Below are positions 7,289 to 15,830 of a DNA stretch of 64,000 nucleotides, in pieces. The stretch's first letter is position 1. Every line of letters starts with the position of its first letter. Origin of the DNA: JBFWRK01 sp050248955. Lineage in GTDB: Bacteria > Actinomycetota > Acidimicrobiia > Acidimicrobiales > Ilumatobacteraceae. The DNA lies in the NCBI GenBank assembly GCA_050248955.1, contig JBFWRK010000001.1:248001-312000 (forward strand), written 5' to 3'. A program made the position numbers and the translations under genes. The notes under the pieces were generated by a model that did not search any database, had not been told where the DNA came from, and was given only the letters and a program-made list of their open reading frames with translations.

Positions 7289-9100
7289 GTGGCTGACCGA
7301 CATGAGCTCCAGGAACGCCTGCTCGTCCTGGTTCGCCGTGTCGCACCGCTGGCGACGCCGCTGCGGATCGTCATGGACGTGCTCGCGTGGGCCGTCGCTG
7401 CGGCGCTCGCCATCTACCTCCGGTTCGGTCTGACCTTCCCGGAGGAGGGCAACAACGGCTTCTGGCGGATCCTGCCGCTCGTGGCAGTGCTCCAAGTCCT
7501 CACGGGCTACGCGATCGGCCTGTACAGGCGGCGCTGGCGTTACGGCTCGTATGACGAGGTTGCCGCGCTCGGACTCACGGCCGCGATCACCACGACGGGT
7601 CTCTACCTCCTGAACGAGCACTACTTCTCGGAGCGTCCGATCCCTCAGAGCGCGGTGCTCGTCGGTGGCCTGTTCGGTCTCGTGCTCATGGGCGCGATCC
7701 GGTACGTCTGGCGCCTCGTGCTCGAATGGCTGCGCCGGCCGACCGATCGCACCGCGGAGAAGCTGCTGATCTTCGGCGCCGGCGAGGGCGGGCTGCAGGT
7801 GATCACCGCGCTGTTGCGGAGTCGCTCGTCACCGTACGTGCCGGTCGGTCTGCTCGACGACAACCCGTCGAAGCAGCGACTGTCGATCATGGGCGTGAGC
7901 GTGATGGGCGACCGGCGGGCGATGGCGCGCGCTGCCGAAAAGACCGGGGCCGAGATCCTGCTCATCGCTGTGCCGTCGGCCACCGCCAAGACGATCGGCG
8001 AGATCGCCGACCAGGCTTCCGCTGCGGGGCTCACGGTCAAGGTGCTGCCGGCTGTCAACGAGCTGTTCGAGCAACCGGTCGGGGTCGGCGACATCCGCGA
8101 CCTGAGCGAAGCCGATCTGCTCGGGCGCCACCAGGTCGAGACGAACGTCGAGGAGATCGCCCACTACCTCGCGGGCAAGCGCGTGCTCGTCACAGGAGCG
8201 GGGGGCAGCATCGGCAGTGAGCTGTGCCGGCAGCTCAATCGGTTCCGCCCGGCCGAGCTGATGATGCTCGACCGCGACGAGAGCTCGCTCCACCAGGTCC
8301 AGTTGTCGATCTACGGCCGGGCGTTGCTCGACACGCCGGAGACGATCCTCGCCGACATCCGAGATGCGGAGACGCTGCACGAGCTGTTCGTCGATCGGCG
8401 TCCCCAGGTCGTCTTCCACGCCGCCGCACTCAAGCACCTGCCGCTGCTCGAGCAGTACCCGACCGAGGCGTACAAGTCGAACGTGATCGGCACGCTCAAC
8501 GTGCTCGAAGCGTCCCGGGCCGCCGGAGTCGAGGTCTTCGTGAACATCTCGACCGACAAGGCGGCGAACCCGACGAGCGTGCTCGGCTACTCGAAGCGGG
8601 TTGCGGAGCGCCTCACTGCGCACATGGCGTCGGCAGCGCCATCGGGCACCTTCCTGTCGGTGCGCTTCGGCAACGTGCTCGGCTCGCGGGGAAGCGTCCT
8701 CGGCGCGTTCCGCGACCAGATCGAGAAGGGTGGCCCGGTCACCGTCACCGACGAGAACGTCACGCGGTTCTTCATGACGATCCCCGAGGCGGTGCAGCTC
8801 GTGATCCAGGCCGGTGCGATCGGCCGTTCCGGTGAGGTGCTCGTGCTGGACATGGGTGAGCCCGTGCGGATCTACGACGTCGCCCGGCGGCTGATCGCGC
8901 AGTCGAAGCGCCAGGTTCCGATCGTGTTCACGGGGCTCCGGCCCGGCGAGAAGCTCCACGAGGAGCTCTTCGGCGACGAAGAGCTCGACGATCGGCCGCG
9001 CCACAAGTTGATCGCGCATGCGCTGGTTCCGGGCCTGGCACCGATCCAGGTGGTGACGGTCGAGGGTGACATCCGCGGCGCCCTCGCCCGTTGGTCCTGA
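7289..9100 (+). CDS. FlaA1/CapD/WbpM-type membrane nucleotide-sugar 4,6-dehydratase/epimerase
   Basis: The 603-residue protein starts with about four membrane helices (residues 15-150), then a Rossmann-like regulatory domain (LLIFGAGEGG near residue 160) and a short-chain dehydrogenase catalytic domain with GAGGSIGSEL at about 303-312, an AALKHLPLLE segment and ISTDKAANP at about 420. Such enzymes act on UDP-GlcNAc or related sugars at the inner face of the membrane, often as the first step toward 6-deoxy amino sugars. The position that is Met or Tyr in characterised relatives is Leu here, with a Tyr two residues later (LGYSK, Tyr434, Lys436), a variant to note when predicting stereochemistry. 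The GTG at 7289 is 8 nt after a TATGCT box; the ATG at 7301 is an alternative. It converges on the next gene with only 3 bp between. Confidence 0.9.
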   Translation: MADRHELQERLLVLVRRVAPLATPLRIVMDVLAWAVAAALAIYLRFGLTFPEEGNNGFWRILPLVAVLQVLTGYAIGLYRRRWRYGSYDEVAALGLTAAITTTGLYLLNEHYFSERPIPQSAVLVGGLFGLVLMGAIRYVWRLVLEWLRRPTDRTAEKLLIFGAGEGGLQVITALLRSRSSPYVPVGLLDDNPSKQRLSIMGVSVMGDRRAMARAAEKTGAEILLIAVPSATAKTIGEIADQASAAGLTVKVLPAVNELFEQPVGVGDIRDLSEADLLGRHQVETNVEEIAHYLAGKRVLVTGAGGSIGSELCRQLNRFRPAELMMLDRDESSLHQVQLSIYGRALLDTPETILADIRDAETLHELFVDRRPQVVFHAAALKHLPLLEQYPTEAYKSNVIGTLNVLEASRAAGVEVFVNISTDKAANPTSVLGYSKRVAERLTAHMASAAPSGTFLSVRFGNVLGSRGSVLGAFRDQIEKGGPVTVTDENVTRFFMTIPEAVQLVIQAGAIGRSGEVLVLDMGEPVRIYDVARRLIAQSKRQVPIVFTGLRPGEKLHEELFGDEELDDRPRHKLIAHALVPGLAPIQVVTVEGDIRGALARWS

Positions 9101-9103
9101 GCT

Positions 9104-11065
9104 TCAGCTCCGGCCGAGACTGAGCGGAGTCCCGAGCGGTCCATCGTTCGCCGCGGAGAACGCTTCGATCCGCCGGATCGCCCAGTCGGGATCGAGGTCG
9201 ACGGTCGCGAAGTACGACGCGACCCCGAGCGGGTTGACCTGGTTGTCGGCGGTCAGCTTCGCGAGGGCCACCTCGCGCGTCGACAGGCCGAATCGCACCT
9301 GGTTCGCCCGCAGCGCGTCGTGTTCCGTCATGCCGAGCGCGATGAGGTACATCAGGTTGTAGAAGGGCGCCGTCCCGTCGCCCATCCTCCAGGACGACGA
9401 CGACCGGTCCTCGCCAGCGCTCCATCCGTAGTGCTGTCGCAACGTGGACTCGAGCACCGCTTCGTCCCACGGTATGTACGAGAACGGTCGCACGAAGTCG
9501 TGGCTGCGCATGTAGTAGTCGAAGAACCCGACCGCGCCTTCTGCGACGAGCGAGGGGAACAGTCCCGGCGCCCGCATCGCGTGCGCGCCGTACGACCCGA
9601 TCATGCGACCGAGACTGCGCTTGTCGAGGCGGTAGGCGACGCCTCCTTCGTCGCTCGGTCCCGGCTTCGCGCCGGCGAGCATCGACTTGAAGCCGGTCGT
9701 CTCGAGCGGATGATCAGCCATGACGGCCGGTAGTCCGCCGCGCTCGGCGGCAACGATTCGGGCGTACCTGAAGTACGGCTTGTCCCCGGCCATCAGGATC
9801 GGCAGTGTGCCGACTCGCGGATGGCGCAACCACGCCGTGAGGGCGCGCTGGATCCGCAGCCGGTTCTTGCGGATGTTCGGTGAGACGAGGATGTGCTCGG
9901 TGCCGAGCGCGCCGCACAGCTTCGCCATGTTCTCGCGGGCTGCGGTCGTCACCATTCCCCAGTCGTACGTGTACGCGATCGGGTCGAAGCCGAGCTCCTT
10001 CACGAGGTGGAGCACGTAGCAGCTGTCCCGCCCACCGCTCAGGCAGACCAGCACGGATCGGCCGTCGGGGCTGGCCGCGGTGAGATCGCGGACGAGCGCC
10101 TCGACGCCGTCGTAGCGTGGTTGGACGAACTGAGCGCACACCGAGCAACAGCCGTCCGCATCGAACTCGATGCCGGGAAACGACTCGGGCAGCACGCACT
10201 GCGTGCATCGGCGAAGACCCGCAGCCCGCACATGGGCGGTCTCGGCAACGGCCGCGAGCGCGGTCACGAACCGACCGTCGACGCCATCGTGGCGCAGGTG
10301 CAGCCCCTGTGCGCCGCCGAACGAGCGCGCCTTCGACACCCCGGCCTCGCTCACCGAGACGACACCATGCTCGTCCCCTGGTTGCGCGAGCCACATCGTC
10401 TGGTCCAGCGGAAGCCGCGTGGCTCGGTCCCGCACGTCGTCGGCGTACTGGCGGGGCTCGCTCGCGACGAGCACCTCGCCGTCGGCGGTGGTCACGGTGT
10501 AGAGGTTGCCGACGTTCGTGTGGAGCAGCACGTCGCCGAAGGTGGAGACGGCGATGATGGAGTACTCACCCTCGAGGTGGGCGAACACCTCGTCGATCGC
10601 ATCCTGACGGCCTCGCCGGTGCCAGTCCGTGAGCAGCACACCGATCGATGCCGTGTCCGAGTCGATGCCGTTGACGTCGACGCTCGGATGATCGGCTCGG
10701 ATCTGCTCGTGGTTGGTGATGATCCCGTTGTGCAACACGACCCAGTCGCCGACGATGACGGGCTGGTTGTTCTCGACTGCCGCCGAGAAGCCGTGCGTCT
10801 CCAGGCGGCTGTGCCCGAACAACGCCCGTGCCGAACCGCGCCTGGCGAGGTCCGTCAGATTGCGGGCTGCTGGAGACTTGGCGAGCGCGCCGAAGTCCAG
10901 GTCCGACTTCACGACGGTGATCGCGCCGCCGGCATCGACGCGAACGATGCCGCTCGCGTCCGAGCCGCGACGTCGCGCCTGCCGGCCGAGATGGGTGAAC
11001 GTCAGGATCTGCTGTTCGCGGAGCTGCTGGCCGGGGGCGGCCAGGACGCCGAAGAGACCACACAC
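9104..11065 (-). CDS. Fusion of class II glutamine amidotransferase and WbpG-like N-acetyl sugar amidotransferase
   Basis: The 653-residue protein has two clear parts. Residues 1 to about 215 form an Ntn-type glutaminase like that of GlmS: the catalytic Cys2 (MCGLFGV), GHSRLETHG, HNGIITNHEQIR and DSDTASIG. Residues from about 285 onward resemble WbpG: two CxxC pairs near 287-310 (CTQC and CSVC), then the ATP-pyrophosphatase loop SGGRDS at 343-348. WbpG enzymes turn the 3-acetamido group of a sugar into an acetamidino group, with ammonia normally supplied by separate HisH and HisF partners. Here the ammonia source is in the same chain, as in asparagine synthetase. The GTG at 11065 puts Cys directly after the initiator Met, as the mechanism needs. 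It is the last gene of a minus-strand operon, 6 bp after a GT2. The exact sugar is unknown. Confidence 0.88.
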   Translation of the reverse strand: MCGLFGVLAAPGQQLREQQILTFTHLGRQARRRGSDASGIVRVDAGGAITVVKSDLDFGALAKSPAARNLTDLARRGSARALFGHSRLETHGFSAAVENNQPVIVGDWVVLHNGIITNHEQIRADHPSVDVNGIDSDTASIGVLLTDWHRRGRQDAIDEVFAHLEGEYSIIAVSTFGDVLLHTNVGNLYTVTTADGEVLVASEPRQYADDVRDRATRLPLDQTMWLAQPGDEHGVVSVSEAGVSKARSFGGAQGLHLRHDGVDGRFVTALAAVAETAHVRAAGLRRCTQCVLPESFPGIEFDADGCCSVCAQFVQPRYDGVEALVRDLTAASPDGRSVLVCLSGGRDSCYVLHLVKELGFDPIAYTYDWGMVTTAARENMAKLCGALGTEHILVSPNIRKNRLRIQRALTAWLRHPRVGTLPILMAGDKPYFRYARIVAAERGGLPAVMADHPLETTGFKSMLAGAKPGPSDEGGVAYRLDKRSLGRMIGSYGAHAMRAPGLFPSLVAEGAVGFFDYYMRSHDFVRPFSYIPWDEAVLESTLRQHYGWSAGEDRSSSSWRMGDGTAPFYNLMYLIALGMTEHDALRANQVRFGLSTREVALAKLTADNQVNPLGVASYFATVDLDPDWAIRRIEAFSAANDGPLGTPLSLGRS

Positions 11066-11071
11066 GGCGGC

Positions 11072-12109
11072 CTACGCCACGGCCTTGGACGCGCTCGCGG
11101 CGATCTCGTTCGGGGTGGGCGCGGTCGGATCGGGCGCTTCCACCCAGTCCTCTCGTCGCTTGGTCAGCCCGAGCGAGAACAGGACATCGAGCACGACGGC
11201 GAGCACCAGCATGATTGCGCCGCCCACGAACAGCATCGATGCCGCAACCACTTCGGCAGGCGTCGCCGCGTCCGTGAAGGCGCGGACCACGAGGTAGATC
11301 GACCAGATGGAGCCGAGCAGGAAGCTCAGCAGGCCGGCGATGTACGCCAGTGGCACGGGGTTCGCCTCCAACACCACGAAGCGGACGAACATCCGCTTCC
11401 AGAAGCCCTTGAACAGGAGGAAGGCGATCGGGAGCGCCACCTTGCGGGGTCGCAGCTTCGACTCCTCGCCGACGGCGTAGCGTGGTTTGGTCGGCACGTC
11501 CTCGACGCGCGCGCCGCTGAGCGCGCACGTCACGAGCAAGTCGTTGGGCACCCCGTAACGGGGGTACATGCCGCGCCGGACGAACTGGGTCGTGAGCTCC
11601 TTCGATGCCGCGGTGAACCCGGTCTGTGCGTCGCCGATCGTCCAGTAGCCCGTGGCGAACCGAGTGAGGAACGACAGCACCATGTTGCCGAACAGCCGCG
11701 TTCGCGGGATGTCGTCCCAGTGGTACATCAGCGTGAGGCGGTTCGCCTTTGCGTAGTCGGTCCGACCGCAGGCGACGGGGTGCACGATGCGATGCAGGTC
11801 ATCAGGATCCATCTGCCCGTCGCCGGCCATCACGCAGATCACGTCGGCGTCGAGCTCGAGGGCGCGCGCGTAGCCCGATTCGATCGCTGCTCCGACGCCG
11901 CCGTTCTTCTTCCGAGCGACCAGGTCGACTCGAGCGTCGTTCTGGGCTCTCTCGCTGACGATCTGCGTGGTGCGATCCGGCGCCGGGCTGCAGTCGTCGA
12001 CGACGATCACGTGGTCGACCCATCGCGGCATCGTGTCGATCACCGTGGCGATCTGTCGTTCTTCTCTGTACGCAGGGACGACCACTGCGATGCTTCGGTC
12101 CTGGTACAA
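11072..12109 (-). CDS. Membrane-anchored GT2 glycosyltransferase
   Basis: The 345-residue protein begins with a GT-A domain (VVVPAYREE at residues 9-17, VVDDCSPAPD, and the acidic motif AGDGQMDPDD near residue 120). The C-terminal third holds two long hydrophobic helices (about 250-325). It is a paralogue of the gene at 43857-44777: both share YARALEL- or RAMELGAD-type segments, KANR, a SRVFGN or TRLFGN stretch, and LLFKGFWKR/LLIKGFWRR before the helices. It likely transfers a sugar to polyprenyl phosphate or to a lipid-linked intermediate. The start is an unusual TTG at 12109, supported by GAGGAG placed 5 nt upstream and by the position of the first beta strand. A 92-bp gap separates it from the GT-C-like gene upstream. 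Confidence 0.83.
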   Translation of the reverse strand: MYQDRSIAVVVPAYREERQIATVIDTMPRWVDHVIVVDDCSPAPDRTTQIVSERAQNDARVDLVARKKNGGVGAAIESGYARALELDADVICVMAGDGQMDPDDLHRIVHPVACGRTDYAKANRLTLMYHWDDIPRTRLFGNMVLSFLTRFATGYWTIGDAQTGFTAASKELTTQFVRRGMYPRYGVPNDLLVTCALSGARVEDVPTKPRYAVGEESKLRPRKVALPIAFLLFKGFWKRMFVRFVVLEANPVPLAYIAGLLSFLLGSIWSIYLVVRAFTDAATPAEVVAASMLFVGGAIMLVLAVVLDVLFSLGLTKRREDWVEAPDPTAPTPNEIAASASKAVA

Positions 12110-12201
12110 CGAGACTCCTCGACGAGCGGATCAGTCAAGCCTAACGGACGGTGGTTGACCCGGCCGAGGGCGCGGCGGCGCCTCTGGCGCCGAGCGTGCG
12201 T

Positions 12202-14151
12202 TCAAGAGCACCCTGCGTGGGCGACCTCGGTGCGGGTGACGATGAGGATCGACCCGAACGACGTGACGTCCAGGCCCGCGCCTTCGATCGCGACCGGCGG
12301 ATCGACCACCGCCTCGACGAGGACCACCGGCACTCGCTCGTGGTCGAGGAACGCGCGGTCGACCTTGGGGAACGGCGCGACGTACTGCAGCACCGTCCGC
12401 CGGTAGTCGTGGCCGAACAGCGCGGATTGCGGGAACTTCCCCGGGATCATGATGCCGACCCGATCGGTGTCGCCGTAACACCCGTCGAAGTAGCTGAGCG
12501 CGGCGGTGATGTCCGCGGGGTAGTCGAAGCCTCCGACCATCCCGATGAGATCGGTCGATGACGCCGACCACACCTGCTCGTCGCCGACCAAGGGTCGAGT
12601 GCCGATGCGCAACGCTCCGTGGACCGATTGAACGCTCATGCCGACGACCACGACGAACGCTGCTGCGCCCACGATCGACTTGGCCCCCACCGATCTCGCG
12701 TTCAGGTGTGAGATCGCGGCGGCGGTGGCACACAGGAAGAGTGCCGCGGGAATGAGCATGTAGCGGGAGAACGCGCCGGTGAAGTTCGTTCTCGTCCAGA
12801 AGATGAACACGATGAACGTGACGGCAGGCACGAGCGGCACGAGCAGCCCGAGCGCTCGGTGCCGGACGACCAGGTACCAGGCCATCGTGGTCCCGACCAA
12901 CATCATCGAGGCAGGGAAGAACCCCGTCCAGGCCTGGCCGAGTTCGAGGTATCTGCCAGTCCCGATGAACCGGTCGTACTGCTTGAGGCGCCAGAGGCCA
13001 CGGACGTGCGCGGCAACGCTCGGCGTGAGGTCTGCGAAGAAGACATCCGCTGCCGTTCGCCGCAGGTTCGTCGACATCGCCGAGAGCCGCTCTTGCACGG
13101 TCGCGTCGACGGCGAACAGCTCGAACGACTCCGGCTCACCCAGCGGGTGTCCGAAGTACGACCAGTTGCGCACGTAGTCGACGCACCCGATCAGCGCGAT
13201 CACCGGCGCGGAGACTGCGGCCCACAGCAACCACGTTCGCCTTCGGCTCCATTCGACCAGCAGCACACCAATGAGCACCGCAGCCAGTCCTGGCGCCACG
13301 AAGATCAGCGTTTGCTTGGTCCCGAGGCCGAGGCCGATCGCGATCGACGACAGAACGAGCATCGACCAACGCTGCTCCGTCCAGCCCACGTACCCGAACG
13401 CGAGCGCAGTGACGAGGCACGACACCGAGACGAGGTCGGTGAGCGCCAGGCCCGACTGGGCGCCGACCGTCGGGACGAGCAACCACGTGCCCCCGCAGAA
13501 GATCGCCGCCACGCGTCGAGCTCCGAGCGCACGCGACAGGCTGAAGATGCCGACCGCACCGATCGCTGACGCCGCCCACTGCTCGAGGCCGACGTATCGA
13601 TCGGAACCGGACAGGACGATCGAACGCAGGATCGGTAGCTGCGCGTTGACGGGATACGACACCTGGACCGAGTTGTACGTCGACGTCGGGAAGGGCGAGA
13701 GATCTCCCTGCTGCATCCAGTACCCGACGCGGGGCAAGTAGGCGGTGAGCACGTCGTCGAGGTTCTGGGGGATCAGGATCGAAGCCGCCAGGAGCACCAG
13801 GGCGAGGGCAGTCGCGACGACCCCGAGGACGACGAGCGCCGGCGCCAGGAACCGACCTCCGATCGCATCGCGCAGGATGCCGCGGGGCACGGGTGGCTTC
13901 GGCGACGGGCGCCCGGCGCGGTGCCAGACCAACGTCGTCGCCGCGAGGAACACTGCGTCGGCGAGGAACCAGGCTGGCCGGGAGCCCAGTTGCCCGGCGA
14001 CGCTGAGCAGCCGGCCGGCGACGACGATCTCGAGGTACCAGACGACCGCGACGGTGAGCACCCAGAGGTGCAGCCGGCGCTGGCCGAGCAGTGCCGAAAC
14101 GAGCACGCCGCCCGCGACGATGAAGAGCGACGAGAGCACGAACACCGTCAT
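12202..14151 (-). CDS. GT-C-like multi-spanning membrane glycosyltransferase
   Basis: The 649-residue protein has about eleven hydrophobic segments over residues 1-530 and a soluble C-terminal domain of about 110 residues. After the third or fourth helix a loop reads NLDDVLTAYLPRVGYW, with the acidic pair and downstream Tyr-Leu-Pro-Arg found in GT39/GT83-like enzymes that use polyprenyl-phosphate sugars at the outer face of the membrane. The start at 14151 overlaps the stop of the upstream lipoprotein gene as ATGA, which decides it over the longer version of the frame. It sits between that lipoprotein and a polyprenyl-phosphate-type GT2, a pairing that fits donor synthesis followed by transfer outside. 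The sugar cannot be told. Confidence 0.75.
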   Translation of the reverse strand: MTVFVLSSLFIVAGGVLVSALLGQRRLHLWVLTVAVVWYLEIVVAGRLLSVAGQLGSRPAWFLADAVFLAATTLVWHRAGRPSPKPPVPRGILRDAIGGRFLAPALVVLGVVATALALVLLAASILIPQNLDDVLTAYLPRVGYWMQQGDLSPFPTSTYNSVQVSYPVNAQLPILRSIVLSGSDRYVGLEQWAASAIGAVGIFSLSRALGARRVAAIFCGGTWLLVPTVGAQSGLALTDLVSVSCLVTALAFGYVGWTEQRWSMLVLSSIAIGLGLGTKQTLIFVAPGLAAVLIGVLLVEWSRRRTWLLWAAVSAPVIALIGCVDYVRNWSYFGHPLGEPESFELFAVDATVQERLSAMSTNLRRTAADVFFADLTPSVAAHVRGLWRLKQYDRFIGTGRYLELGQAWTGFFPASMMLVGTTMAWYLVVRHRALGLLVPLVPAVTFIVFIFWTRTNFTGAFSRYMLIPAALFLCATAAAISHLNARSVGAKSIVGAAAFVVVVGMSVQSVHGALRIGTRPLVGDEQVWSASSTDLIGMVGGFDYPADITAALSYFDGCYGDTDRVGIMIPGKFPQSALFGHDYRRTVLQYVAPFPKVDRAFLDHERVPVVLVEAVVDPPVAIEGAGLDVTSFGSILIVTRTEVAHAGCS

Positions 14152-15710
14152 GTGACGGTCGTCAGCTCGCCGTCGAACGGCCCCCATGCACCGGAGCCCA
14201 CCACCACCTCACCGGAGATCGGTGCCAGTTCGTCGGCGTTCACGGAGCGTGAGCAGATCTCGTTGCCGTTCTGGATGACCTTCATCGAGGTCCCGTCGAG
14301 CCGGAACGTGAGCCGGGAGTCGGGCACCGAGTCGAGCTGGCAGGAGATCTCGGCGTCCCGTTCGAGCAGGTACACGCGGCCGTACTCCGCCCGTTGCTCG
14401 GGATCGAGCAACGCCAGCGCGCCGGCCGACTGCGCGTTCTTCGCCGACGTCGCGACGGCGATCCCGGTCGACCAGCTCGCCATGCCGAAGATCCGCTGGC
14501 CCAGCGCGTTGAAGTCGAACGAGGGTTTGGTGCTGACGAGGTCGGCGTAGGCCGCCTCTCCGCAGGGTGCCGGGCCGGTGAACATCCGAGCGGCGAGGCG
14601 CCATGCTTCGCCGGGCATGCCAGTCCAGACCTCCCCCCACGGCCACACGCCAACTGCGAGCTCACCGCCCCACACGCCGACGGTCTGTGCTTCTCGCTGC
14701 CCTTCGCTGCTGCACTCCTGCGACCCGATCGGCGGATCGGCGAACTGGTCGGTGTCATGACCGTCATACGACGTCAGGTTGCCAGTCGGATAGTGCCCGA
14801 GCAGCCACGTGTCGTAGAACTTCACGGCGGAGTAGATCTGATTGGACACGTCGTTCGGGCCGGCGACCGTGCTGATGCCGCCGTCCAGGCTCACGTCCAC
14901 GATCTCGCCCTTCGACCCGAAGACGATGAGCGATCCTGACTCGTGATCGGGCATCGCGGCATACGACCAGAAGACGTTGCCGAACCGGTGATCCGCGCAC
15001 GCGTCGAGCTGGTCCCCGGGCGACCACGCGCAGACACGGTAGCCGCTATCGCTCGGCTGGTCGCCGCCGTCGTAGTAGTCGACGTGAAGGTAGAGGGCGC
15101 CGTCGAGGAAGTACGCCGACATGATCGTGCCGCCCTTCCAGTCGATCGCGTCCGAGATCCGCTCGCCGGCGTACCACACGTCGTCTCCGATGATCTCCAG
15201 CGCCTCACCGGCGATCTCCATGAGCACTGGTCGGAGATCGTCGAGGTTCGGATCAGCGCTCTGGAGCTCGGTCCAGGAGCTCTGCTCGACGTCCCAGTAC
15301 CTCGGGAGGATCCCCTGCTCGTCGAAGGGGACGGCAACGAGCCGCCCGTCGAGCACGACGAGGTGGAACGGAACCGCTTCGGTGAACGGGGTGCCGAGGT
15401 CCTGCGTCGTCACGTCGCGCTGCTCCGACCGGGCGAAGAAGGTCACGACCGTCGCGCTCGCCAACTGCGTCGAGTTGTCAGCGAAGGTGATGCCAGCCCC
15501 GATCTGGACCCCCGATCCGGTGCCAACCTGGAACAGCGTTCCCGTGACGGGGCCGTTGTCGGCGGAGAGGTCTACCTCCAGTCGCACCTCGAACGGCACG
15601 CCGCCGGCCTCGTTCGCCGGTGCTGTCGAGCTGCACGACACCAGCAGCACGAGGGTGGTCAGCCATCCGGTGAGCGCGAGCCTGGGACGCGATCTGGCAG
15701 TCGGTTTCAT
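14148..15710 (-). CDS. Secreted lipoprotein of unknown function
   Basis: The 520-residue protein starts with a positively charged stretch, a hydrophobic core and the lipobox LLVSC with the lipid-modified Cys at about residue 26, followed by a small-residue linker. The mature part is rich in beta-type sequence, Gly, Asp, Trp and Tyr, with recurring SxD and WxxGxQL-like pieces that suggest a beta-propeller, but I recognise no family. A final 70-residue part resembles lectin- or META-like folds only loosely. Translation is coupled to the following GT-C-like gene by a 4-bp overlap, and GAGGG lies before its ATG. It may be an outer-surface partner of the polysaccharide machinery; this is inference. 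Confidence 0.72.
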   Translation of the reverse strand: MKPTARSRPRLALTGWLTTLVLLVSCSSTAPANEAGGVPFEVRLEVDLSADNGPVTGTLFQVGTGSGVQIGAGITFADNSTQLASATVVTFFARSEQRDVTTQDLGTPFTEAVPFHLVVLDGRLVAVPFDEQGILPRYWDVEQSSWTELQSADPNLDDLRPVLMEIAGEALEIIGDDVWYAGERISDAIDWKGGTIMSAYFLDGALYLHVDYYDGGDQPSDSGYRVCAWSPGDQLDACADHRFGNVFWSYAAMPDHESGSLIVFGSKGEIVDVSLDGGISTVAGPNDVSNQIYSAVKFYDTWLLGHYPTGNLTSYDGHDTDQFADPPIGSQECSSEGQREAQTVGVWGGELAVGVWPWGEVWTGMPGEAWRLAARMFTGPAPCGEAAYADLVSTKPSFDFNALGQRIFGMASWSTGIAVATSAKNAQSAGALALLDPEQRAEYGRVYLLERDAEISCQLDSVPDSRLTFRLDGTSMKVIQNGNEICSRSVNADELAPISGEVVVGSGAWGPFDGELTTVT

Positions 15711-15812
15711 GTGATGCCCTCGGGGTGCTCTCGGCTACATCGTCCGTCATCGACGATGCCCGCGGTGCCGGTGAGACCACGGATCGTAGTGCGTCCAGAG
15801 GTCCCGATCCCC

Positions 15813-15830
15813 ATTCGCTACGGAGCGAAT
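15813..15830. terminator. Hairpin at the end of the flippase gene
   Basis: ATTCGCT and AGCGAAT form perfect 7-bp arms around a 4-nt loop. The hairpin spans the TAG stop (15818-15820) of the minus-strand flippase gene. No U-tract follows, so it may protect or attenuate the transcript rather than end it, since a same-strand gene begins about 100 bp further on. Confidence 0.4.

Noticed and set aside
5175..7346. Open frame of 723 codons on the minus strand
   Set aside because: Antisense to the membrane protein at 5310-7202; very rich in Arg, His and Gln with no hydrophobic pattern.
9893..12406. Open frame of 837 codons on the plus strand
   Set aside because: Antisense to the glutaminase-WbpG fusion, a GT2 and part of a GT-C-like gene; composition is typical of a shadow frame.
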